The position numbers and the translations under genes were made by a program. A DNA stretch of 64,000 nucleotides from Chryseobacterium sp. OSA05B. Its GTDB lineage: Bacteria > Bacteroidota > Bacteroidia > Flavobacteriales > Weeksellaceae. The stretch spans positions 62,001-126,000 of the forward strand of contig NZ_JAHXYH010000003.1 of assembly GCF_019970065.1 (NCBI RefSeq), in the 5' to 3' direction. Under the pieces are notes generated by a model that did not search any database, had not been told where the DNA came from, and saw only the letters and a list, made by a program, of their open reading frames with translations. Below, piece after piece: positions 8,193 through 17,216 of the stretch (within the stretch, counting starts at the first letter, position 1; the number at the start of each line of letters is the position of its first letter).

Positions 8193-9374
8193 TTAATCTC
8201 CAAAAAACGCATTGGAACTACCAATCCATATCGCATCTTTCTTATTAAAGTCCACATTCACCATGGCGGCTTTGGTCATTCTTCCCAGATTTTCAAGTAG
8301 AACAGGGCGGTCTTCATTTTCGTGCCATATATAAAGAAGCCTTATTTCTGCTTTTGAAAAGTCTCCGTTAATATCTTCAAAAATAGGTTCATAGGTTACT
8401 TTTCTCTGTAAAATATAGTTTTCTTTGTCCTCAATAGCTTCTGTAATTTCTTTTGTCGGATTTAAATTCACACCACTTCCGGCAAATGAAAATAAAGGTT
8501 TCAGTACAAAATGTTCTAAACTTTCATGCTCCGGAAACTCATGCAGAAAGTAGCTTTTAGGAACAAACTGGTGTTTCAGCATCGGAAGAAGAAATTTAGA
8601 GATCTTAAAAAACCAGTTTGGGTGTGTGATCCATTCTACATCAATGTCTTCGCGGAAATCGAATCCGGCTTTTAAATCTGGAATTCTGTCGAGTTCATCA
8701 AAAATCACCCGGTTGTAGATTCTTTTAATCTCAGTAAGTTTCCCATCGTTTTCGTAAAATAACTTTCTACCTTCTTTTTTAACTTTGGTAAGGCATACTG
8801 TTTTTATTCCAAGTAAATTTTCCGTTAATGCAAAATCTATGGCCGTTTTCTGTTTCTCAGGGAATATTTCTAGCAGAATCACATGTTCAGGATGTTCGTC
8901 TCCTACAATGAGTTGTTTTAAATGATTTTTAAATTCCTCATTTGGCATTTTATTTTTGATCTCCGAGAGAAAAGGGTAAACTTCACAAAATGTTTCTTCA
9001 AAAGTCTTTTGAAATGCATACAGTGAAGGGAAAGCCTGCAGCTCGATCAGCTGGGGCTCAATCTCCCCGTTTTCGCTCCGGCAGATTCCGAAATCTATCG
9101 TAAAAAAGTGGGGCTGTTTAGTATCATTGGGAACCCTGCAGTTATCGGGAACAGCTTTATCAAGGACTTCAGCCGGAAGCGCTTTGATCTGGTCAATAAT
9201 GCTGTCGCTGGCGTCAAGAAGTTTGTTTTTAAATTCGTTAGGAAGGAAAATAGGGCTTTCCGAAATTCTGAAGGCAGGTGTTATACCACCTTTTTCAGTA
9301 AGGATATCTTTAAGCTGATCGTATTTTTCCTGTGAAAACTCCTGATTGAACTGTTTTCTGTATTTTGGGATCAT
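8193..9374 (-). CDS. ATP-grasp-like hypothetical protein
   Basis: 393 residues, with no family I can name with certainty. The central part has TIDFGICRSENG followed by LIELQAFPSLYAFQ (about residues 92-121). The C-terminal part has HFVLKPLFSFAGSGVNL (Lys292) followed by a QRKV strand and EIRLLYIW, which resembles the lysine-containing ATP-binding strand and glycine loop of ATP-grasp ligases. The order of motifs suggests a circularly permuted ATP-grasp fold, as in glutathionylspermidine-synthase-like proteins. It would then ligate a carboxylate to an amine or thiol. It is separated from the upstream amidotransferase gene by a hairpin and an inverted repeat, so it may have its own promoter. Fold inferred, substrate unknown. 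Confidence 0.6.
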   Translation of the reverse strand: MIPKYRKQFNQEFSQEKYDQLKDILTEKGGITPAFRISESPIFLPNEFKNKLLDASDSIIDQIKALPAEVLDKAVPDNCRVPNDTKQPHFFTIDFGICRSENGEIEPQLIELQAFPSLYAFQKTFEETFCEVYPFLSEIKNKMPNEEFKNHLKQLIVGDEHPEHVILLEIFPEKQKTAIDFALTENLLGIKTVCLTKVKKEGRKLFYENDGKLTEIKRIYNRVIFDELDRIPDLKAGFDFREDIDVEWITHPNWFFKISKFLLPMLKHQFVPKSYFLHEFPEHESLEHFVLKPLFSFAGSGVNLNPTKEITEAIEDKENYILQRKVTYEPIFEDINGDFSKAEIRLLYIWHENEDRPVLLENLGRMTKAAMVNVDFNKKDAIWIGSSNAFFGD

Positions 9375-9398
9375 ATTTTTTCTTTGTGATTTGATTTT

Positions 9399-9427
9399 AA
9401 AAAATCGAGCATTTCTGCCCGATTTTT
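9399..9427 (-). terminator. Hairpin with T run between amidotransferase and ATP-grasp-like genes
   Basis: On the minus strand AAAAATCGGGC pairs with GCTCGATTTTT (one G-T pair) around AGAAAT and runs into T residues. It could end transcription of the upstream operon before the gene starting at 9374. Confidence 0.6.
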
Positions 9428-9462
9428 AGTTGTATTGTTGTAAATGCAATATTTTACTAATG

Positions 9463-9540
9463 ATGCTTCGCTCCGCTCAGCATGACACCTCTAATACTTA
9501 CTGTTTTTCAGCATTGTCATGCTGAGCGGAGTCGAAGCAT
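9463..9540. repeat. REP-like inverted repeat pair
   Basis: Left arm 9463-9487 and right arm 9515-9540 are near-perfect reverse complements (TGTCATGCTGAGCGGAGTCG and on, with one base inserted), separated by 27 nt. The word TCATGCTGAGCGGAGTCGAA looks like a dispersed repeat of Bacteroidota genomes. It lies in the 179-bp gap between two minus-strand genes. Confidence 0.8.
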
Positions 9541-9553
9541 TTATTGTATAAGT

Positions 9554-10387
9554 TTAAGCTAAAACTTCACTTCCCTTCAAAATGTTTTTTTTTGCAGACT
9601 GAAGGAATCTCGGTAAGATCTGGCTTCTGGTAAGGATAATCTTGTCTTCATCATCTATCCGATCCACGGTTTCAAGATATTTCTCCATTCCGAAGTTCTC
9701 GATCATGGCCGTTTTATTTTTTTCGTCTTTCAGATTTTCAATCATGCCTTTAGGATCGGCTTCCGGGTGGAACTGGGTCCCGAATATTTCATCGGAGAAA
9801 CGTACAGCCATCACTGCTCTTTCCAGATTGATATGCGGTCTGGATTTCTCGATAGCCATAATTTTCATGCCCAATTCTCCAAAACGGTTCATATCCGGTT
9901 CAATGAACTGATAAGCTCTTGAGTCTACGGCGTAGAAAGGATCCTGAAGATTTTTGAATAAAAATTCCTGCTCGCCGTCCTCTGTTTTGTGAACGGGCAT
10001 TACTCCGAAAGAATAAGACTTTCTTTTGCAGATATTTCCCAGTTTCCAGTGGATGCTTGCCAGTTGGAATGAATGACAGATCAGGAAGAGATATTTTTTA
10101 TCTTCATTGTATTGGTTGTGCTCTAATACGGCATCTAAAAAAGCGACATACCGGTCTTCCCATTCCAGACCTTCTCTGTGTGGATTTCCCGGTCCTCCCG
10201 AAGAAATAAAAATGTCAAAATCTTCAATGTTGGGCATTTCATTTTTAAACCTTACATCAAATGTTTCGATGATGACGTTTTCTTCAGAGCTCTGCTGGAA
10301 TGCTTCCGAAATCTCTTTAATATTTCTAAAGCCTTGATTGACATGATTGTTGTTCATATCTATCAATGCGATTCGAATATCTTTCAT
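9554..10387 (-). CDS. Class I glutamine amidotransferase-like protein
   Basis: 277 residues. The class I amidotransferase triad is visible: oxyanion-strand ISSGGPGNP, nucleophile elbow LICHSFQLAS (Cys104 where G-x-C-x-G is usual; here H replaces the following G), and FGTQFHPEADPKG with His207 and Glu209. No synthase domain is fused, so it would supply ammonia to a partner ligase or act as a gamma-glutamyl hydrolase. It is often annotated as GMP synthase, which it is not, as the ATP pyrophosphatase domain is missing. It follows the YbdK-type ligase by 35 bp on the same strand, suggesting that both act in one pathway. Confidence 0.82.
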   Translation of the reverse strand: MKDIRIALIDMNNNHVNQGFRNIKEISEAFQQSSEENVIIETFDVRFKNEMPNIEDFDIFISSGGPGNPHREGLEWEDRYVAFLDAVLEHNQYNEDKKYLFLICHSFQLASIHWKLGNICKRKSYSFGVMPVHKTEDGEQEFLFKNLQDPFYAVDSRAYQFIEPDMNRFGELGMKIMAIEKSRPHINLERAVMAVRFSDEIFGTQFHPEADPKGMIENLKDEKNKTAMIENFGMEKYLETVDRIDDEDKIILTRSQILPRFLQSAKKNILKGSEVLA

Positions 10388-10422
10388 ACTACTTCATATT
10401 TTTTACAAAGTTACCGAAAATA

Positions 10423-11541
10423 TTATGAAGCGGTTTCGCCATGGGTTATGCCATACTCTGTTTCTGAGATCATATAGTCTACTACTTTGGTAAGATCGCC
10501 GGTCTCATGAAAGACTTTTAGCTGTCTGTCGGCTCCTGTTCCGTTTTCCAGAATCGTCCAGGCGTATTCAACTTCTTTTCTGCAGTCAAGTTCATCTACA
10601 ACATCATCAATGAATTCCAGAAGTTCCTTCAAAAGATGCGGATAAGGCACGGATTCTTCTTTCCCGAAATCGATCAGATGGGCTTCAATGCCACTTTTAG
10701 AGGCTCTCCATTTGTTTTCGTTCAGTAATAATCTTCTGTAACTTCTGAAACTTAAGTTCTGTTGATGGAGTTTATAGATTTTCGCCACTAAACTCTGCAT
10801 AATGGCAGCCATACAAACGGTTTCTTCTATCCTTAAAGGCATATCGCAGATTCTGAACTCAATGGTAGGGTAGAATGGGTGAACACGCAGATCCCACCAT
10901 ATTTTCTTGGCATTATCTATGGTTCCCGTTTTTACAAGAAGTTCTACATAGCTGTCAAACTCAGCCAGTGAGTTGAAATAGCTGGGAATTCCTGTTCTCG
11001 GAAATTTAACAAAGATTTCCTGTCTGTAAGATTTAAAACCTGTATTTCTTCCGATCCAGAAAGGAGAGTTTGTAGAAAGCGCATAGACGTGCGGCAGAAA
11101 ATAACGCATCACATTCTGAATTCTTACGCCTTCTTCACGGTTAGGAATTCCGATATGAACGTGAAGTCCGAAAATCAGATTTCCTCGAGCCACATCACCC
11201 ATATCATCTACTATCTTGTTGTAACGTTCACCGTTTGTGATCGTATTATGTTCCCAGTTTGAAAAAGGATGAGTTCCACCTCCGGAAACCCGAAGCCCTT
11301 GTTCATGAGCTGTGTTGATCAGATGTCTTCTCAGATTGGTAAGTTCCGTTCTGGCTTCTTTGATATTCTGGCAGATGCCGGTTTCCATTTCAATCATGGA
11401 TTCGTGCATCTCATGTTTTAAATTTTCACTTAAAACTGCTTTTCCGCCCTCAATTATTTTCGAAACATGAGATATTAAGTCTCTGCTCTCAACATCAATG
11501 ATCTGATATTCTTCCTCGATTCCTATAGTAAACTGATGCAT
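10423..11541 (-). CDS. YbdK-type carboxylate-amine ligase (GCS2 family)
   Basis: 372 residues, the usual size for the YbdK/GCS2 glutamate-cysteine ligase-like family. The start shows FTIGIEEEYQIID, the characteristic metal-binding G-x-E-x-E strand; further on are GGGTHPFSNW, FGLHVHIGIPNREEG and TIEFRICDMPLR. Members ligate an amino group to a carboxylate with ATP; E. coli YbdK has weak gamma-glutamylcysteine activity, but its natural substrate is not known. Here it is embedded among ATP-grasp genes with 30-35 bp spacers, so it probably makes an amide bond in the same product. A glutathione-like GshA role is possible because an ATP-grasp gene lies immediately upstream. Confidence 0.88.
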   Translation of the reverse strand: MHQFTIGIEEEYQIIDVESRDLISHVSKIIEGGKAVLSENLKHEMHESMIEMETGICQNIKEARTELTNLRRHLINTAHEQGLRVSGGGTHPFSNWEHNTITNGERYNKIVDDMGDVARGNLIFGLHVHIGIPNREEGVRIQNVMRYFLPHVYALSTNSPFWIGRNTGFKSYRQEIFVKFPRTGIPSYFNSLAEFDSYVELLVKTGTIDNAKKIWWDLRVHPFYPTIEFRICDMPLRIEETVCMAAIMQSLVAKIYKLHQQNLSFRSYRRLLLNENKWRASKSGIEAHLIDFGKEESVPYPHLLKELLEFIDDVVDELDCRKEVEYAWTILENGTGADRQLKVFHETGDLTKVVDYMISETEYGITHGETAS

Positions 11542-11571
11542 TTTTTTTCGTGTTTTTTTATTTTTTAACGG

Positions 11572-12525
11572 TTATTTTACGGAGTCTTTAACAAATGTAC
11601 CCCAGGAGATATTAGGTTTTCCCGGAACGTATTCTTTTGCTTTTTCAATGGCCAGTTTAGCAGAATGCTCTACAATCCATGCGAAGTTTTCTTCGCCTAC
11701 TGAGTTCTTATCGGCATCAGGAGCCGGATTACAGAAATCAATTGCATATGGAATTCCGTCTCTGATGGCAAATTCTACCGTATTGAAATCATAGCCCAAT
11801 GCTTCATTCATGGTAATCGTATAATCATGAATGGTTTTTAACAGCTTTTCCAGTTCTGCTCCTTGGGTCTGATGTGTGGTGGCATATCTCAGATGATGCG
11901 GATTGCGCGGCTCATATGGCATAATATGGACGTACTTTTTGCCCAGACAATACACTCTGTAATAATCGTCGAAAACAATTTCTTCCTGTACCATCATCAC
12001 CAGCTGTTCTGTCTCGCTTAATTTATCCCACAGATCATCCGGATTTTCCACTCTGTAGACGCTTTTCCATCCACCACCGTCGTGAGGTTTCATATAAGCA
12101 GGAAATCCTACATAATCGAAAATGTATTCCCAGTCGTGAGGAAACTTCAGATTTCTAAATGAGGTTTCTGAAGTATCCGTAGGCCTTTCATGCGAAGGAA
12201 GAAGTACCGTTTTCGGGAGCGGAATTCCCAGTTTTGACATCAATGCATTATTGAAAAATTTTTCATCTGCACTCCACCAGAATGGGTTATTAATTACATA
12301 AGTTCCGTTAAGTGCTGCATTTTTTAAATACGCTCTGTAAAAAGGAACATCCTGCGAAATTCTGTCGATAATGACTGCATAGCCGTAATCAGCACCTTGT
12401 TCCAGTTTGTCGATATTCACTGGTTCAGCGATGATCTCGCCGCCGCCCAGTTCATTCACCTTGTCAATAAACGCCCAAGGAAATGTATCTTCCATACCGA
12501 ATAGAATTCCCACTTTTTTTGCCAT
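11572..12525 (-). CDS. ATP-grasp ligase (D-Ala-D-Ala ligase/RimK-like)
   Basis: 317 residues from the ATG at 12525. A longer frame reaches an ATG at 12630, but that would overlap the upstream esterase gene by 46 nt and adds a Lys/Asn-rich tail, so I prefer 12525. ATP-grasp landmarks are FPAYMKPHDGGGW (Lys146), the hinge VQEEI (residues 179-183), and the metal-binding strands VEFAI (Glu251) and YAIDFCNPAP (Asp263, Asn266). The fold is clear; the substrates are not. It lies 59 bp after the esterase and 30 bp before the YbdK-type gene. Confidence 0.85.
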   Translation of the reverse strand: MAKKVGILFGMEDTFPWAFIDKVNELGGGEIIAEPVNIDKLEQGADYGYAVIIDRISQDVPFYRAYLKNAALNGTYVINNPFWWSADEKFFNNALMSKLGIPLPKTVLLPSHERPTDTSETSFRNLKFPHDWEYIFDYVGFPAYMKPHDGGGWKSVYRVENPDDLWDKLSETEQLVMMVQEEIVFDDYYRVYCLGKKYVHIMPYEPRNPHHLRYATTHQTQGAELEKLLKTIHDYTITMNEALGYDFNTVEFAIRDGIPYAIDFCNPAPDADKNSVGEENFAWIVEHSAKLAIEKAKEYVPGKPNISWGTFVKDSVK

Positions 12526-12584
12526 AATTTCTGTTTTTAAATTGGTGTATGAGTTATTTTTTATCTTCTTAAATGTACTGCTTT

Positions 12585-13298
12585 TCACGAAAAAAAAGTA
12601 CTTATAAATGTTGGAAAGACCATTCTCCATAATGGCCAGTCGTGATTAATCCATTTTCTCTCGTCATACCAGAAATCAATGCCTTTCGAGCTTAGGATTT
12701 CAGCCATTTCGATGTTTTTGTCCCTGCAGATATCCTGATCTGAAGTACTCAGAACGATGTGCATATGCTGGTACTTCCAGGCTTCATCATTTTTAACAAA
12801 TTCTCTAGGGCAGTTAAAATAAACCAGTTCATCAGAATATCCATCCATGAAATTCCTGATGCTGAAAGCACCCGAAAGACAGAACAGATGCGAAACCACA
12901 TCAGGAAACCTGAAGGCGAAATTCGCGGCATGATACCCTCCGAAACTCGCTCCTGCCACCGCAACACGGTGGGTTTTGTGGATTTTCTGGATATAAGGGA
13001 TGAACTCCTGAATCAGGAACTGTACGTACAGCTCATAATTCTTAATCCTTTTCTGAGGGGAAATCTTCTCGTCATAAAAACTCCAGCCATCGATGGTCTG
13101 AACATTATAAAGCTTTACCTTTCCCTGTTCTATAAACCAGTTGATGCTTCCGTTAAGATGGAAATCGTGATTTTGGGTATACTGCCCCTGAGAAGTCGGA
13201 AACATAATAATCGGATGTCCGTAATGTCCGGTCACTTCTATTTTAAGGCTTGTTCCTAATATATTGGAGTAATAATCTGTATGTTCTATATGCGGCAT
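12585..13298 (-). CDS. Alpha/beta-hydrolase fold esterase (PF00756-type)
   Basis: 237 residues. It has the nucleophile elbow VAGASFGGYHAAN (G-x-S-x-G), a likely acid residue in STSDQDICRD, and the histidine in WINHDWPLW. There is no signal peptide, so it should act in the cytoplasm, unlike many esterase-family siderophore hydrolases. In this context it could release or trim an ester or thioester intermediate of the surrounding ligases, which is an inference. Spacing is 24 bp from the upstream ATP-grasp gene, consistent with an operon. Confidence 0.82.
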   Translation of the reverse strand: MPHIEHTDYYSNILGTSLKIEVTGHYGHPIIMFPTSQGQYTQNHDFHLNGSINWFIEQGKVKLYNVQTIDGWSFYDEKISPQKRIKNYELYVQFLIQEFIPYIQKIHKTHRVAVAGASFGGYHAANFAFRFPDVVSHLFCLSGAFSIRNFMDGYSDELVYFNCPREFVKNDEAWKYQHMHIVLSTSDQDICRDKNIEMAEILSSKGIDFWYDERKWINHDWPLWRMVFPTFISTFFS

Positions 13299-13322
13299 TG
13301 ATCAATTTCTTTTGTTATAATT

Positions 13323-14534
13323 TTAGCTTGTCAGTTTGCTTTTTGGGGGTAAAATATTCAGCATTTCGGCCTGGATCTTTTCTGCGGCGCTGTCTAATCT
13401 TTCCTGAATGATATCCGGGTCGGTGGATTTGTAGACAATTCCGACATGGTGATCAATCGGAAGAAATTTGATGACTTCCTCACTTTCAAAAGCGGTGTAA
13501 TCAGGCTGTTTGTCTTTGATCAGCGCAACAATCAGTCCTGAGTAGTAGCCCGTAGGTTTTGAAGCCTCATAGCTTTTCCCCCGTAGGAGAGCATCTTCAA
13601 TTTTAGCCCATTCCCGCCAGATGTTGATATTGCTTGAAGCTTCTACCAGATCCGGAATATGGGCACCCCCAACCCTGGAAGAGGTTTCAAGGAAATACCA
13701 TTTCCCGTCTGCTTTTCCACGGATAAATTCAGTGTGGGTAGCTCCGTTCAGAAGTCCGAAACTGGAAAGAACTTTAGCATTTACTTCATCAAGAGCTTTA
13801 AATTCATCAGAATATCTTCCGAGCGTCTTCGATCGGAATACGCCGCCTTCATGAGAAACCTGCATAGGTGGGGCAAGATATTTTGACGCAGAGGTGAATA
13901 CAATTTCTTTATTAAAGGTCAGACTGTCTACATGGTATACATCGCCCGGTTTAAAACTTTCGAGTAAAAACAGATGGCGTTCTTCTCCTAATGCATTGAG
14001 TTCTGCCCACAGCTCATCTTTGGAAGAGAATTTTTTGATCCCGGATGCAGAGGCTTCTGAACGAGGTTTTAAAACCCATGGCGCAGGAACTTTCTCTACA
14101 AAGCGGTTGACTTCGTCGTTATTAAAAACGGCAGTAAACTCCGGAACACTGATTCCCGAATCTTTGGCCTTCTGACGCATCGCCAGTTTATCTCTGAAAT
14201 ACCGGTGGGTAGTCTGTCCCATCCCGGGAATACGGAATGTTTCTCTGATGAGTGCTGCTTTTTCTACGTCGTAATCATCAAGCGCTACTACAGCATCTAT
14301 TTTCCTGGTCGTCATAAGATGTGAAAACCCGTGAACCAGATGCTCCAGGTTCCAAACGGATGGTCTTAATTCGGCCATATAAAATACCTCATCAATTGCA
14401 TGCCAGGGCCAGTTTTTTTCTTTAAGACCCTCGGACGTTACCAGAATTATTTTGTTGCCGAGCTTCTTCATTTCATCCATGAAGTCATAGCCCTTGTAAT
14501 AGCACGAAATACATACTATAATTTTCTCCTCCAT
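13323..14534 (-). CDS. ATP-grasp domain ligase
   Basis: 403 residues. The N-terminal Rossmann-like domain contains AVVALDDYDVEKAALIRE. The ATP-grasp core has WVLKPRSEASASGIKK (Lys156), the hinge LLESFKPGDVYHVDS, and the metal-binding elements HTEFI (His267, Glu269) and FLETSSRVGGAHIPDLV (Glu283, Arg287). The pattern is that of carboxylate-amine ligases of the BL00235/dapdiamide-synthetase type. It is the first gene of the five-gene tightly spaced run 14534 to 9554. Upstream, TATTTTTG occurs on the minus strand within 40 bp, a possible minus-7 element. Confidence 0.85.
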   Translation of the reverse strand: MEEKIIVCISCYYKGYDFMDEMKKLGNKIILVTSEGLKEKNWPWHAIDEVFYMAELRPSVWNLEHLVHGFSHLMTTRKIDAVVALDDYDVEKAALIRETFRIPGMGQTTHRYFRDKLAMRQKAKDSGISVPEFTAVFNNDEVNRFVEKVPAPWVLKPRSEASASGIKKFSSKDELWAELNALGEERHLFLLESFKPGDVYHVDSLTFNKEIVFTSASKYLAPPMQVSHEGGVFRSKTLGRYSDEFKALDEVNAKVLSSFGLLNGATHTEFIRGKADGKWYFLETSSRVGGAHIPDLVEASSNINIWREWAKIEDALLRGKSYEASKPTGYYSGLIVALIKDKQPDYTAFESEEVIKFLPIDHHVGIVYKSTDPDIIQERLDSAAEKIQAEMLNILPPKSKLTS

Positions 14535-14674
14535 ATAATGTTTTTTATTTTTTAGTAAATTATCAAAAATAAAAGCAATTTTTTATTGATTAATTAATGT
14601 TAAAAACCATAATTAAATGCGTTTTTGAAAATCTATAATCAAGTATACAGAGAAATTTTGAAAAAAACTAATTT

Positions 14675-16090
14675 TTAATGATAATTTTCAATTAAATCGG
14701 CCAGCAATTGCACTCCGTAGCCGGTTGCTGCTTTTTCCTTTGCATATCCCGTACTTCCGAATGCAACACCGGCAATATCCAGATGTGCCCATTTCGGGTG
14801 GTTTTCTATAAACTGCTCCAGAAATTTAGCCGCTATAATGCAGTCGCCGATAGGCTTCATAGAGATGTTTTTAAGATCGGCCACATCAGACTGAATGTCA
14901 TCTTTCCAGATGTCCCACAAAGGAAGATTCCAAACCCTTTGGTTGGTGCTGTCTCCGGTTTTTATCAGAAGATTTTTCAGTTCATCATTATTGGAGAACA
15001 TTGCTCCGCAGGTATCTCCGAACATTCTTACAGAGCTTCCCGTTAGTGTGGCTAGATCGATCAGGAAATCTGTTTTATAGTTTTTAGCCAGATAAGAAAG
15101 ACCGTCTGCAAGGATCATTCTGCCTTCAGCATCCGTATTCAAAACTTCGATGGTTTTTCCGTTGTAGGCTGTAATGACATCACTTGGAAGGAAAGCCTTT
15201 TCAGAAATGGCATTATCCGTAATAGGAAGCACCGCAATGATATTCACCGGAAGCTTCATCTCCGCAGCATAGATGAGGGTTCCGATAACAGCTGTAGCAC
15301 CGCCCATATCAGATTTCATATAGTGCATATTGTCCGGATTTTTCAGGGAAACCCCTCCGGTATCAAACAGGACGCATTTTCCTACCAGTCCAAATGTTTT
15401 GGCATTTTTAACCGTGGTTTTATATTCGATGATTGTGAAAGTGGCATCATAAGCGCTCCCTTGATTCACAGACAGATAAGCGCCAAGTCCCAATTCTTCA
15501 CATTTTTTTCTGTTGAAGACGGTGTATTTCAATTCATGTTTCTTGGCTAAATTCTTAAGATACAGACTGAGCATATCAGGCTTCTTAAGATTGGCAGGTT
15601 TATTCAGCCATTCCTGACAAGCCGTTTGTCCGTTAGCCAAAGCTTCAGCTTTTGAACCTATAGCATCCAGTTTTTTCTGACTTATATTTTCGAAATGGAT
15701 CTCAAATTTGGTATTCCAGCAGGCATGTTTTTTATCAAAAGGATAGGTGTACGTTCCGAGGAGCAATCCTTTTACAAATTCTTCAAACTTTTTTTCTTTC
15801 AGGAAATCTGCTACCAAAAGAGTAGGAGCAGACTGAAGCTTGTCTTTTTGCGTTTGGGAGAATTTAACGGCTACCTGCTGCACCTCGAAATTCTGTAAGT
15901 TAGATTTTCCTAAACCGATCAGATAGGTAACGCTTTCGGCATCAGTATGGATGAAAACCTCATTTTTCTTTCCGGTAAAAAAAGCAGCAACATTTTTATT
16001 GTAATTTTTGCTGGATTTTGTCCATTCTTCCTCAGTGAAAAGTTGGAAAATCTGGGTGTAGTTTTTATTTTTTTTGTTGATTAATTTCAT
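14675..16090 (-). CDS. M17 leucyl aminopeptidase family protein
   Basis: 471 residues. The C-terminal catalytic domain carries the two M17 signatures: VGKCVLFDTGGVSLK (Lys238, Asp243) with MKSDMGGA (Asp261), and EVLNTDAEGRMILADG (Asp320, Glu322, Arg324). These residues bind two metal ions and the bicarbonate. The N-terminal half is divergent, as usual. It removes N-terminal residues from peptides in the cytoplasm. It starts 4 bp after the CBM-esterase gene ends, so the two form an operon pair, and it lies 140 bp upstream of the ATP-grasp operon. Confidence 0.92.
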   Translation of the reverse strand: MKLINKKNKNYTQIFQLFTEEEWTKSSKNYNKNVAAFFTGKKNEVFIHTDAESVTYLIGLGKSNLQNFEVQQVAVKFSQTQKDKLQSAPTLLVADFLKEKKFEEFVKGLLLGTYTYPFDKKHACWNTKFEIHFENISQKKLDAIGSKAEALANGQTACQEWLNKPANLKKPDMLSLYLKNLAKKHELKYTVFNRKKCEELGLGAYLSVNQGSAYDATFTIIEYKTTVKNAKTFGLVGKCVLFDTGGVSLKNPDNMHYMKSDMGGATAVIGTLIYAAEMKLPVNIIAVLPITDNAISEKAFLPSDVITAYNGKTIEVLNTDAEGRMILADGLSYLAKNYKTDFLIDLATLTGSSVRMFGDTCGAMFSNNDELKNLLIKTGDSTNQRVWNLPLWDIWKDDIQSDVADLKNISMKPIGDCIIAAKFLEQFIENHPKWAHLDIAGVAFGSTGYAKEKAATGYGVQLLADLIENYH

Positions 16091-16094
16091 AAAC

Positions 16095-17216
16095 TTAATT
16101 TTTAATGCTCTGTTGTTGTGGTTTTACTTCTAACGGGTTTTCTGTATTGTCATAGAACAGCCATTCAATGGCTCTCGGGAATTCCTGCGACCAGTAAAAT
16201 TCGCTGTGGGTTCCTTCCGGATTGATGCTCGTCCTGAATTCAAAATCAAAAAGATTTTTCTTTTCCCATCGTTTTAAATATTCTTCAAAAACATGAATTC
16301 TCTTGACCATTTTAGAACCTTCCTGACCGCCGCCGTAGAGATAGATTTTTGTTTTAAACGGAACCCTGAAGGTCATCATCGGAAAATTATTATTAGGTTC
16401 TACCCAAAGTGAGGGAGAGAAGATCAGTAGTTTGGAATAAACCTCCGGATAAAGGAATCCACTATAAATGCTGATCAGTGCCCCTAAAGAGCTTCCCCCG
16501 ATTCCGGTATTGTCACGGTCTTTTTTGGTCCGGTAATGTTCGTCCACAAAAGGTTTTAACGTGTCGGTAATGAAGCGGATGTATTTTTTGCCCTCAGAAC
16601 CGTTGGCCACATTATCGTTGTCAAAAATATATTCCTTGATGCGCTCTTCGCTGCCGTGTTCTATGGCAATGATAATGACGTCGCCACGACCATATTCTGC
16701 AAGAATAGACAGCTTTTTATCGATTTCCCAGTTTCCGTAGCCGCTTCCCTCGTTGAAAAGATTTTGGGCGTCCTGAAGATACAGGACCGGATAACTTTTA
16801 TCGGCTACATAATAATCGTAGGGCAGCACAGCCCAGACTTTACGGTAACGTTCCAGCTGTGGAATGTAGAATTCCTCGGAAATAACTTCTGCAATCGGGA
16901 AAAACTCTTTTTTGAAAGGACCCCAGTTGAGTCTCCACTTTTCAATGATATCAGATGTTTTCCCTTTTGCCTTGTCGGCCTTCCGGTTGGGAGTGATGTT
17001 TCCGTATTTATCGAGTTCTACGTTTTCCCATCCTCCTTTTGTGAATTTGTATTCTACGGTATCGGGAAGGATTTCATTGTCGATTTCTATGAAATAATTT
17101 TGTGAATCCAGCTGTTTAAGCTGATAACGGGAATCTCTGGGGTTCCAGTTGTTGAAATTTCCGGTGATGTACACCGTTCTGTCATCGCTTTCTTCTGTAT
17201 AAAGTTCAAACCTCAT
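16095..17216 (-). CDS. Esterase with N-terminal glycogen-binding-like domain
   Basis: 373 residues. Residues 1-90 look like an early-set/CBM48-type module (VYITGNFNNWNPRDSRYQL), the same GNFNNW motif found in the adjacent GlgB. Residues ~120-350 are a PF00756 esterase domain with YPVLYLQDAQNLF, the elbow GIGGSSLGALIS and a C-terminal GTHSEFYW histidine. There is no signal peptide, so it is probably cytoplasmic. It is divergent from glgB across a 530-bp gap. A role on a glycogen- or sugar-linked ester is possible; cytosolic Fes-like enterobactin esterases have a similar architecture, so siderophore release is the main alternative. Confidence 0.8.
   Translation of the reverse strand: MRFELYTEESDDRTVYITGNFNNWNPRDSRYQLKQLDSQNYFIEIDNEILPDTVEYKFTKGGWENVELDKYGNITPNRKADKAKGKTSDIIEKWRLNWGPFKKEFFPIAEVISEEFYIPQLERYRKVWAVLPYDYYVADKSYPVLYLQDAQNLFNEGSGYGNWEIDKKLSILAEYGRGDVIIIAIEHGSEERIKEYIFDNDNVANGSEGKKYIRFITDTLKPFVDEHYRTKKDRDNTGIGGSSLGALISIYSGFLYPEVYSKLLIFSPSLWVEPNNNFPMMTFRVPFKTKIYLYGGGQEGSKMVKRIHVFEEYLKRWEKKNLFDFEFRTSINPEGTHSEFYWSQEFPRAIEWLFYDNTENPLEVKPQQQSIKN

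Noticed and set aside
12526..12630. N-terminal extension of the ATP-grasp gene
   Set aside because: It overlaps the esterase gene by 46 nt and lacks family similarity; the ATG at 12525 gives the usual N-terminus.
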